Shown here piece by piece: positions 19,840 through 27,453 of a stretch of DNA of 29,199 nucleotides; within the stretch, counting starts at the first letter, position 1, and each line of letters starts with the position of its first letter. Location: positions 1 through 29,199 of the forward strand of contig JAUCBJ010001276.1 of NCBI GenBank assembly GCA_032718475.1, written 5' to 3'. The position numbers and the translations under genes are program-made. The stretch is from Nemertoderma westbladi. Taxonomy: Eukaryota; Xenacoelomorpha; Nemertodermatida; Nemertodermatidae. The notes beneath the pieces are model-generated. The model had not been told where the DNA came from. It worked only from the letters and a program-made list of their open reading frames with translations, and ran no database searches.

Positions 19840-20760
19840 GGGCGTTTTACACCCCTTACCGGTGTAATTAACTTGAATCCGCGTTTTACACCCCTTTCTC
19901 ATAAGTTTTGTGCTCCCAGCACATCCAAGCCCGGTGTTGTCTTTGTTTTTATTGTTATCCATAGGTTACCGCTAGGCCTTGATCTAACTATAAATGTGCT
20001 CTCATTGTTTTCGTGTTACCCCTAGATATAAACTATAATTGTATATTTGAAAATGAATATTTTAATAATACTAAATATAATTTGTTATTATATTTAAATG
20101 GAAATATTTTTTACATTAATATATTATAAACAAAAATATATTTCTTTGCTGCCCTCATGGGACAATGAAAATCTGAAATTTACATTATTTTTCCCATTTT
20201 ATTCAATGTTTCCAACATTTGAAGGTTCGAACACTTCTCTTTATCGTAGAATGCTCTATATAGGCGCATTCGAACCATAATGTACAATGTAGTTAGTTGC
20301 AAAGTACGGTAAACTCTTAGTTTATTAATGTAGTTGGAGAGCTTTTAATTTTTTTAATAACTTCAAAAATGTTCAAAAAGAATAATAATTGAGATAAAAA
20401 TATAAATTTTTCCAGATATATATTTCATTGTCAATGAGGGGTTCCTCGGCTGCCATTTTTCTTCATTTTCTCTTCAATATTATTTTTTACTTTCATAATA
20501 ACAAATATCCAAGCAAAATTTGCAATTTAATATAAAATTTTGAAATTTTCACTATTTTTAAACAGTTATTTTGTTCAATTACATCAAACCAGATTAAACC
20601 AAACTTTCACAGCGCGGTTCCAATCCAACCAAAATTCGAAAAAAGTTTTTTTTAACAAATCCTATAACAGGTACAGTATACCATCATTCTTTTACCTGTA
20701 TCTACCTTCACAATTAGATGGCACACCCCAGCATTATAATTATAGGAACCTACCGTTAAA
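19840..20760. other. AT-rich stretch with a short direct repeat; no gene seen
   Basis: CGTTTTACACCCCTT occurs twice (19843 and about 19881), and TTACACC/GGTGTAA forms a 7-bp hairpin (19847-19867). Otherwise AT-rich, with only short open frames. Confidence 0.5.
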
Positions 20761-20761
20761 T

Positions 20762-20886
20762 TTTCATGGTGAAAACTATGCTATGTTGCAGTGCTATGTT
20801 GCTTATTGCTAACCGTATTCACCATAAATTAAACTAATTACACTATACACTCCATGTACTACAGTACATGAATATTTTATGGTGAA
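20762..20886. repeat. TTCACCATAAA inverted repeat cluster, right
   Basis: TTCACCATAAA (about 20818) and TTTATGGTGAA (ending near 20886) are perfect 11-bp inverted arms about 45 bases apart. TTTTCATGGTGAAAA lies near 20762. Words are shared with 18487-18620. Confidence 0.6.
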
Positions 20887-20967
20887 GGGGTGATATTGGG
20901 AATACAGTGATGAATCGACAGTAGCGGTCGATCTAGTGTTGCCGGTTCCTGCCATCGGTCAACCTTT

Positions 20968-20991
20968 GGGGGGGGGGGGGGGGGGGGGGGG
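20968..20991. repeat. Poly(G) run, 24 bases
   Basis: 24 consecutive G, followed by unique sequence. Confidence 0.95.
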
Positions 20992-21289
20992 TCGAGGGAC
21001 TTTGAGGCGCAGCCAGCAAATATTAATAGTCAATACGCATCATTCATAGCCCATGTGTATTCTAAAATTTTCCTTCGATATCTGCCGTAAAAAATAAATG
21101 TTTTTTGTCCTTATTATTCGGGAAGTAGTGTTTGGTTTTTGCTTGTATTTATACATTTTAGGGTATATGTTGTTGTTTTTACTGTAGATAGTTAACTAAT
21201 ATGTTTTTTAGTTTCATACCTAGTGGTTTTTTATATATCGAATACCACACATAGAATCGATCTGATATTTTGTAACGTGATTATGAACC

Positions 21290-21390
21290 ACCAAAGCAAT
21301 GTACTTGCAAAATTTCATCAAATTCGCCAGGCAGGAAGTGCCTGAACCTAGATAATTATCAGTCAGTCAATCAGTCAGTCAGTGTTATAT
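21290..21390 (+). mobile_element. Possible TE 3' tail with (TCAG)n
   Basis: GCAAAATTTCATCAAATTCG followed by a variable stretch and (TCAG)n at about 21360-21382 resembles the 3' ends of many invertebrate retroposons (an AAATTTCATCAAAATCG core and a tetranucleotide tail). No coding part is seen to the left. Confidence 0.35.
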
Positions 21391-21457
21391 ATCCTGAGAT
21401 TTTTACTGTAAGTATCCTGCAGATTTTTACAGTAAGTATCCGCTGTCGAGCGGGCTC

Positions 21458-22765
21458 CTAATTAACTTGAATATGTACAGGTCTTTGGTTCATTAGTTGC
21501 ATGCACTCATAGAATACTGTTTGCAGTTCCGTTATTGTTAGACAAGAATTACCAATAGCCATTTGGATACACCTTTTACCTGTTCCAATCAACTTTTCAG
21601 CAGAATCCTGGTACCAAGGTGCATCTGCGGGACTGATCTCCCAATCCAAATGGAATCCATTTCTTTTTCCAAATGAATCAATAACATTTTTTTCGTCCTC
21701 TTTCCAAAATTTATTTATATCCTTCTTTGCTTTCGCTGCCCATGCCTTTCCCTTACGTATTCGAAGGTCCTCACCTGACTTCCGGATCCATGATCCCAGG
21801 TAACAGAAGTCGTCCACATGCTCAAGCATACCATCCTTTGAGCTTATGCTCATCCGATCAGAGACTTGCTGAGGACTTTCAAAGTTAACTGTCAGAATTT
21901 TGGTCTTTCTGGAGTTAATAAAAAGACCAACACTAGAAGCAGCATGTTCTAATGAGCTGAGGAGCCGTTGGGCTCCCTCTAATGATTCTGAGAGTACTCC
22001 TAAGTCATCAGCAAAGTCTAGATCAGTTAGGTACTTGGCAGGATTTCCTCGACTTCTGGAGCCAGTAGGTGGAGTTATCATCACCCCATCATCATTATAA
22101 TGCTCTAAGGACATGCGCAGAACATAGTCAACCACAATAATGAACAAGAATGGTGCAAGTGTGTCTCCTTGGAGGACGCCCCATAACACTTCAAATGGTT
22201 CTGTGTCACCGTCAACAGTAGACACAAATGTTGTCGAACCATCGTATACTGATCTGATTGCTGCAATAATTTCATCAGGAATCCCATATAATGAAAGTAT
22301 GCTGAACATACGTGAGCGAGAGACTGAATCAAAGGCCTTGAAGAAGTCAACAAAGATAACAGCCAGATGCCTGTCTTTCTTTTTTGATAACTCTTCAATT
22401 ATCCTTCTAAGTGCCAAAATGGGCTCCATGGTCCCACGACCTTTACGGAACCCATTCTGATTTCCACGGAGCAGTCTCTCAATGGGATCCCTGATGCGAT
22501 TTAATAGAATCCTATTGTATAGCTTTGCAGCAATCGAGATCAATGAGATTCCCCAAAAAGAACCATAGAGTGTAAGGTTGCCCTTCTTGGGAACTGGCAC
22601 CAACTTATTTGTTTTCATTTCTTGTGGGACTCTTGTTGTTCGGTACATGTCTACTATGATGGGATAGATGAGCTTTAAACACTCAGGTATTTTAAAGACC
22701 TCAGGGGGAACACCATCTACTCCACTGGCACGATTGGTCTTAATGCTCTTTGCAGCAGCCATCAC
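21458..22765 (-). CDS. Chimeric ORF: LINE reverse transcriptase fused to integrase fragment
   Basis: 435 codons uninterrupted. Residues ~1-343 are the LINE RT with all main blocks: GVDGVPPE, SFWGIS, VDFFKAFD, LQGDTLAP, FADD and YLGSWIRKSGE. At GKAWAA the frame passes directly into KAKKDINKFWKEDEK, then LDWEISPADAPWYQDSAEKL, CIQMAIGN, LTITELQTVFYE and MNQRP. This is the C-terminal half of an rve-type integrase core of BEL/Pao style, including the catalytic Glu of the D,D-35-E triad. The two Asp are missing, and the normally Gly residue after WYQ is Asp. It ends at a TAA about nine residues after MNQRP. The first ATG is just after the frame break at 22773. Whether it is transcribed is unknown; a fortuitous join of two TE fragments is the default view. 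Confidence 0.8.
   Translation of the reverse strand: MMAAAKSIKTNRASGVDGVPPEVFKIPECLKLIYPIIVDMYRTTRVPQEMKTNKLVPVPKKGNLTLYGSFWGISLISIAAKLYNRILLNRIRDPIERLLRGNQNGFRKGRGTMEPILALRRIIEELSKKKDRHLAVIFVDFFKAFDSVSRSRMFSILSLYGIPDEIIAAIRSVYDGSTTFVSTVDGDTEPFEVLWGVLQGDTLAPFLFIIVVDYVLRMSLEHYNDDGVMITPPTGSRSRGNPAKYLTDLDFADDLGVLSESLEGAQRLLSSLEHAASSVGLFINSRKTKILTVNFESPQQVSDRMSISSKDGMLEHVDDFCYLGSWIRKSGEDLRIRKGKAWAAKAKKDINKFWKEDEKNVIDSFGKRNGFHLDWEISPADAPWYQDSAEKLIGTGKRCIQMAIGNSCLTITELQTVFYECMQLMNQRPVHIQVN
21461..21734 (-). mobile_element. BEL/Pao-type integrase fragment
   Basis: About 90 codons of an integrase core (W.ISPADAPWYQ..AE, then TELQTVFYE and MNQRP). It is truncated upstream at the LINE junction and downstream before the usual continuation after RP. 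It may come from the same family as the BEL element at the window start, whose integrase lies outside the window; this cannot be tested here. Confidence 0.7.
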
Positions 22766-23269
22766 TTCTGAAAGGAGATATCGCCAATGGGAATATCTGG
22801 GAGTACAGACTCAGACACTTTTACTTCTATAAAGTTATCAGGCAATACCCTGTCATTATTGAGGAGCTTTTCAAAGTGGGCTTTCCAACCATTGAGGCGA
22901 TCGGCTGGTGATTCAGCCTTAACCTTGGTGGTTGGTTGGCTTTTCCGCCCAGTAAGCAGATTGATCGATTTCCATGCCTGGGATGATTGTCTGCTGTCGT
23001 CAGCATCATTGATGGCATCAACCTGTTGGTTTATTAGCTCCTGTAGATTAGCAGAGTACTGCCTGTTCAGGGACCTAGATGCAGCCTTAACTGCATTCTT
23101 GGCCGCTGTAGTCTGTTTGAGTCGGGACTCTTTCTGCGCCTTATGAAGGTCATTTCGGCACTTCTGAATTTTGTTGTCAGTCCAGGGGGCCCTTTTCCTG
23201 TTTCGAGGGTATACAGGAACTGTTTCTGCAGCTGCTAACTTAACTGCTTCTGTAAAGGCAGTATAGCCC
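21735..23269 (-). mobile_element. LINE copy 2, truncated at both ends
   Basis: Matches copy 1 positions 13014-14549 on the opposite strand with few differences. Its 5' edge (23269) abuts a T15 run and the 225-bp repeat. Its 3' edge (21735) abuts an integrase fragment of the same orientation. A one-base deletion near 22773, relative to copy 1, splits the ORF. Loss of the LINE 3' end is not expected from normal target-primed insertion, so a later rearrangement or template switch is likely. Confidence 0.9.
22762..23269 (-). pseudogene. LINE copy 2, ORF2 linker region
   Basis: From YTAFTEAVKLAAAETVP to PIGDISF, matching copy 1 residues ~400-564, the region between endonuclease and RT. It ends at a frame break near 22773 caused by a missing G (CTTTCAGAAG against CTTTGCAGAAG in copy 1). 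The open frame's first residues, before YTAF, come from the T/A run and the neighbouring repeat. Confidence 0.85.
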
Positions 23270-23293
23270 AGTATATCGTTTTTTTTTTTTTTT

Positions 23294-23518
23294 ACTAAAT
23301 TGGCCATAAATTGACCAAAATTGGACTAGGCGAAACTGTTCCAATAACTTATTAAACCATTTATTCTTGCGCAACTTTTCACCAAATTTTGTGCGTTTTT
23401 TATTTTAGCCCGAAAATCATGATGCTTTTCAGATTGCCCGAAAACACTTTTTCTACTCAATATATCAATATTGACCAGAAAAAGTCGGGCAAAATATTAT
23501 AGCGTTTAGAATTATTCA
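23294..23518. repeat. 225-bp repeat, copy A
   Basis: Matches 25697-25920 in the same orientation with one substitution (ACTAGGCG against ACTAAGCG) and one indel (GAAAACACTT against GAAAAACTT). Preceded by T15 (23279-23293). It contains a long hairpin: TTGCCCGA and CTTTTTCT pair with AGAAAAAGTCGGGCAA (23434-23492), with an inner TCAATAT/ATATTGA stem. Read on the minus strand it ends in an A run, so a retroposed element is possible. Confidence 0.95.
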
Positions 23519-23769
23519 CCCAACAACACTACCCAAACAGAACATGACTGATAGACTGAAATCTGGTAAACTGATAAATATTTGTAGGCCTACTGGTCCC
23601 GGTACAGTATAGCAGTATTGTGCACCATCTTGATGACATTGCGGGTATGGAAGCATTTTTTATTAAGTTCTTGGTTGGGAATTTATTTATAATATCCTAC
23701 TTATATATTCGGGATTACTGGGATACATTATATAGTATATAATGTTGTTTATAGTATATAATGAATGTA
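23519..23769. other. Non-coding stretch, nothing clear
   Basis: AT-rich, with a near-duplicate word TATAGTATATAATG before the 10-bp repeat. Together with the 12 preceding bases this is the unique start of the segment between the two 225-bp repeats. Confidence 0.5.
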
Positions 23770-23889
23770 TTGCTCGTTGTTGCTCATTGTTACTCGTTGT
23801 TTCTCATTGTTGCTCGTTGTTGCTCATTGTTGCTCGTTGTTGCTCGTTGTTGCTCATTGTTGCTCGTTGTTGGTCATTGTTGCTCGTTG
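23770..23889. repeat. 10-bp tandem repeat, 12 copies
   Basis: Unit TTGCTCGTTG, largely alternating with TTGCTCATTG, so there is a partial 20-bp period. The plus-strand open frame starting at 23761 is a by-product of the repeat. Confidence 0.95.
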
Positions 23890-24445
23890 TGCATTTTAGA
23901 ATTTATGGGTCATAGGTCAAAGTTTGGAAAAATCACGTTTATTTTCATTCGCTCTCAATTGTCTCAAAGACCAAATATAAAACCTGAAATTTCCCCTCTG
24001 GCTTTTTCTAGCAAGCTAAATGATGCTCATTCTATCAAATTTGCAGATTTCCTGAATTGGCCATTTTTGCATGAATCTATTTCAACACAAACGGCCCGGA
24101 AGTGTGGGCAAGTTTTCTTAAGGTATCATCCAATTGACAGTTAGTGGTCGACTGTGGCGGGCATGGGTATGGCAAGTCGTAGACAAGATGGCGAAACTTT
24201 TGGTCAGTTTGAGCCAATTTAGTACCACTTGTAATTGAAGGTGGTCTTCTCAACATTTCAGATCCGGACCAGATCAATATTGGGGGTGACGGTGGAAAGG
24301 GAAATTACAAAATCGTAAAAAAAACACTCCGTGAAACTTAATTTCACAAAAATTGGAGCATTTCTATGTTTTGAAACTTTAATATATTGTAGCAGACTAC
24401 AATCACTACATTCGACATAAAAATTATAAACTGTTATCCAATTTT
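23890..24445. other. Unassigned stretch; possible exon with DGG motif near 24259
   Basis: No recognised gene. After the acceptor-like CAACATTTCAG near 24260, a plus-strand frame reads DPDQINIGGDGGKGNYKI and then stops about 12 codons later. This could be a remnant exon. An open frame over 23890-24144 has no motif. Confidence 0.25.
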
Positions 24446-25393
24446 TGGGGCGTCCTCCAGGGAGACACACTTGCACCATTCTTGTTCATAATTGTAGTTG
24501 ACTATGTTCTACGCATGTCCTTAGATCATCATAATGATGATGGGGTGATGATAACTCCGCCTACTGGCTCAAGAAGTCGAGGAGATCCTGCCAAGTACCT
24601 AACTGATCTAGACTTTGCTGATGACTTAGGAGTACTCTCATAATCACTAGAGGGAGCCCAACGGCTCCTCAGCTGATTAGAACATGCTGCTTCTAGTGTT
24701 GGTCTTTTTATTAACTCCAGAAAGACCAAAATTTTGACAGTTAACTTTGAAAGTCCTCAGCAAGTCTCTGACCGGATGAGCATAAGCTCAAAGGATGGTA
24801 TGCTTGAACATGTGGATGACTACTGTTACCTGGGATCATGGATCCGGAAGTCAGGCGAGGACCTTCGAATACGTAAGGGAAAGGCATGGGCAGCCTTGAA
24901 TAGGCTTTCCAGGATTTGGAAGTCACCGAGAATTAATCGGAAACTTAAGGTCCGATTATTTAGAGCAGGAGTAGTTCCAGTACTCCTCTATGGGAGTCCA
25001 TGCTGGGCTCTAACTGCTGAGAACACCAAATCTCTGGATGGCACATTCACAAGAATTCTACGCCGGGTTCATTGTGTCAAGTACATTGCACACATCTCCA
25101 ACCAGACACTATATATCATTGGAGGTGTCTCATTGGTTCCCCTGAGCTTGACACTAGTACAAAATCGCCTCCGCTTTGCAGGACATTGCTTTCGCCGTAA
25201 GGACCAGCCAGTTCATAATCTAATACTTTGGCAGCCTCATGGAGTGAATAAGCATGGTGGACAGCCCATGACGTTCTTGAGACACATCTTAAAGGACACT
25301 GGCCTTGAAGATGCGGATGATCTAGCAAATGTCATGGGTGATTGGGAGTTGTGGCGGCGCAATTTTATCAACAAGCCGGCACAGCATTCTTAA
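24446..25393 (+). pseudogene. LINE copy 3, ORF2 C-terminal part
   Basis: The frame has TAA at 24641-24643 and TGA at 24674-24676, where copy 1 has GAA and TCA. From the ATG at 24734 it is open for 219 codons to the family's C-terminus (KPAQHS). It contains YLGSWIRKSGEDL, LLYGSPCWALT and RLRFAGHCFRR in one frame. It shows that the break near 14758 in copy 1 is a private mutation. Confidence 0.88.
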
Positions 25394-25436
25394 AAATGCA
25401 GCTGCAATGCAGCATGCCGATCCTAGTAGTAGAAGT
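24446..25436 (+). mobile_element. LINE copy 3, 5'-truncated
   Basis: Begins inside the RT at the WGVLQGD block (copy 1 position 14101) and runs to the family's 3' end and TAG-type tail (CCTAGTAGTAGAAG). 5' truncation with an intact 3' end is the usual result of incomplete target-primed reverse transcription. Imperfect flank words TATAAACTGTTA (about 24425) and TATAAATTGTTA (about 25440) may be remains of a target-site duplication, although about 11 bases separate the first from the LINE edge. Confidence 0.92.
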
Positions 25437-25687
25437 GGTATAAATTGTTAAGCATTAAAACCCTCATTCTGGGAGTAAATGGACATCGGAAATTTTTAAA
25501 ATTCCGTTTTTTTAACTATTATTCGGAGGCCATCAATCAAGAGAAACATTGATCTAGTGGCTCTAAAAAATAAAGCCTGTCTGATTTATAATATAATAAT
25601 GTACATAATGATGTATGATCTACAAATCTACAACTCTAAAACGTCAATTCTAAACTATAAACTCTACACTTTTTAAAATGGTGCCCA
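25437..25687. other. Short AT-rich gap, nothing seen
   Basis: Lies between LINE copy 3 and the second 225-bp repeat. No open frame or repeat noticed. Confidence 0.5.
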
Positions 25688-25696
25688 TTTTTTTTC

Positions 25697-25920
25697 ACTA
25701 AATTGGCCATAAATTGACCAAAATTGGACTAAGCGAAACTGTTCCAATAACTTATTAAACCATTTATTCTTGCGCAACTTTTCACCAAATTTTGTGCGTT
25801 TTTTATTTTAGCCCGAAAATCATGATGCTTTTCAGATTGCCCGAAAAACTTTTTCTACTCAATATATCAATATTGACCAGAAAAAGTCGGGCAAAATATT
25901 ATAGCGTTTAGAATTATTCA
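25697..25920. repeat. 225-bp repeat, copy B
   Basis: Same orientation and about 99% identical to 23294-23518. Preceded by T8 and a C. The hairpin is at 25837-25894. Copies A and B enclose about 2.2 kb that includes LINE copy 3. Confidence 0.95.
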
Positions 25921-26046
25921 TTTTCATCACAAATGAAAATTTATTATTTTTAAATTTCCAAATCGCTTAACTTGTCTTTGGTATTAGTAGATGCATTATT
26001 CATAATTTAAGAAAGGCCTACCTATTTTAAGATCCCTATTAAACTC

Positions 26047-26067
26047 GGGGGGGGGGGGGGGGGGGGG
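26047..26067. repeat. Poly(G) run, 21 bases
   Basis: 21 G directly before the second copy of the stem-loop repeat. Confidence 0.95.
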
Positions 26068-26071
26068 TCAA

Positions 26072-26385
26072 TGTGAGCGGATTCAATTCCGCCGCATTAT
26101 CCACACAAAGTTAGGACAGTGGTGCCTTTTCAGCAATATTGGAGATACGAGATTGGCAATAACCAATCTCGTATCACAACCAATAACCGGGGACAACACA
26201 AACCCCAAAGCCACACAAAGGGAGGTTAGAGGTCAAATCACCTCGGGAGAGGAAACAACCAGCAGGGGCCAACAGCAGGGGGGGAAGCACTCCCAGAGAG
26301 GGGAGAGGCGTGAAGTAGATTATCAGCCAATAGGGGCGAGGGAGAGCATCCACTGGATGAAAGGCCACAGCAGCGTAGGAGTTAT
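26072..26385 (+). repeat. Dispersed stem-loop repeat, copy 2
   Basis: Related to 10992-11309. The stem-loop is ATACGAGATTGG (26145-26156), loop CAATAA, CCAATCTCGTAT (26163-26174): 12 bp. Compared with copy 1, paired positions changed together, so the stem is kept. The block GAGGTCAAATCACCTC (5-bp stem) is also conserved. Confidence 0.75.
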
Positions 26386-26623
26386 TACATATATATTGTC
26401 AATGCATTACCATACCGGCATTATCCAAATATCAAGAAACATCAATCAACCCTTATTGTTTTCACTGCAACGGCCTCGCCTAGATATCACCAGCAACAAT
26501 CCCTAAGGTAAACACAGTGATGCGTAGTATACAAATCCGGTCGGGATCCCTTGATCCCGTCACAGTGTGAAATTACCCAACCACTACAAACTGTGACTGC
26601 CAAGAAGGAGAGACAGAGCAAAG

Positions 26624-26953
26624 ATGAGTACAGGGAGAGAGAGATTATCAGAGGGAGAGAGGATGCCGCCATGGACCCCGGACGACACCAACCAAACGAT
26701 CCGCGAGGCCACGACGAGATGGTATCGGTCAGCGACGCCGGATTCGCCGACGAGGGACGATCCGGCAACCCAAGCGGAGGGCGGCCGTCTACCACAAGCA
26801 AGGGACGAGTCGACGCATGAGGGCGGTCGGAGTACCGAAGTCGCCTGCCAGCCACAGGCCGTGGGCGACGGACGGCCCACCGGAATGGCGACGGTGGGGC
26901 TGCCGGTACGACAGTTAGGGACAACAGCTATATACTGCATTATCATTGATTGA
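26624..26953 (+). CDS. Gag-like or hypothetical ORF, GC-rich
   Basis: 109 codons, starting MSTGRERLSEGERMPPWTPD, rich in Arg, Thr, Asp, Gly and Pro, with no recognised domain. Base composition is far more GC-rich than the surroundings until about 26910, after which the last ~15 codons lie in AT-rich DNA. This suggests that the original frame continued elsewhere and was truncated. An overlapping frame from 26551 (89 codons) is the alternative. Its place after a possible LTR suggests a gag N-terminus, without motif support. Confidence 0.3.
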   Translation: MSTGRERLSEGERMPPWTPDDTNQTIREATTRWYRSATPDSPTRDDPATQAEGGRLPQARDESTHEGGRSTEVACQPQAVGDGRPTGMATVGLPVRQLGTTAIYCIIID

Positions 26954-26957
26954 AAAA

Positions 26958-27313
26958 TTGCCAAATATGGCTATAAAACATTGCCATATTTGGCTGTCCA
27001 CTACTGTAAATTGAATTCTTAATGGGCGCAATATACAAAGCTTTAGCGCATACTGTAGTAATATGGAATCCATCCCCTAAAATGTGCTATAAGTCTTTTT
27101 GCCTTGCAAGGCAAAAATTTCACCTTCATGTTTATAAGATGGATACAGTTAAAAAGCATTGCATAATTAGGCAACAGCCTACTACAATACAGCCAAATAT
27201 GTATCGTTTCTCCCTAAATTTTCAGCCATATATGGGAATTTCAGTTCTTTTAATTCCTATTTCAATAAGTTTTTTTGGCCATATTATTTGTTGTAGTAAG
27301 CCATATTTGGCAA
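26958..27313. mobile_element. MITE-like element with 15-bp terminal inverted repeats
   Basis: The left end TTGCCAAATATGGCT (26958-26972) is the exact reverse complement of the right end AGCCATATTTGGCAA (27299-27313). The element is 356 bp, AT-rich and without a coding region. An extra inverted copy (GCCATATTTGGC, 26983-26994) makes a 12-bp hairpin with the left end. No clear target-site duplication was seen at the flanks (AAAAA and CAGTC). Confidence 0.6.
26961..27310. promoter_or_regulatory. Four CArG-box sequences (CC[A/T]6GG)
   Basis: CCAAATATGG at 26961-26970, CCATATTTGG at 26984-26993, CCATATATGG at 27226-27235 and CCATATTTGG at 27301-27310. These match the serum response factor (MADS-box) binding consensus exactly. 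Three are part of the MITE-like inverted repeats, so their presence may be structural and not regulatory. Confidence 0.45.
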
Positions 27314-27453
27314 CAGTCAGACAGTGGATAGTTTTGGTTTTGCATACTCCTGGTACCGTTAATAATAATATAAAACTTGTTACTGTATTACCTATTGTTT
27401 TACTGTAGTTGTAGCGTCCTGCACGAGGCCTACTGTAGCAGTGTAGTAAAAGA

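Larger units (their letters stand above)
26072..26953 (+). mobile_element. Possible 5' part of an LTR retroelement (LTR, leader, gag-like ORF)
   Basis: The stem-loop repeat starts with TGT. A TATA-like CATATATATT is near 26388, and TATACA at 26528-26533 could end an LTR of about 460 bases. A hairpin CGGGATC-CCTT-GATCCCG (26542-26559) follows, then a GC-rich ORF from ATG 26624. The change to AT-rich DNA after about 26910 marks a break. No primer-binding site could be identified and no second LTR is in the window, so this is a hypothesis. Confidence 0.35.

Noticed and set aside
19544-19962. Minus-strand ORFs opposite the second BEL fragment
   Set aside because: Pro/Ser-rich shadows. The plus strand carries TPFGWALSGP and other BEL linker motifs.
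23761-24144. 127-codon plus-strand ORF
   Set aside because: The first third is the 10-bp repeat; the rest shows no motif or coding character.
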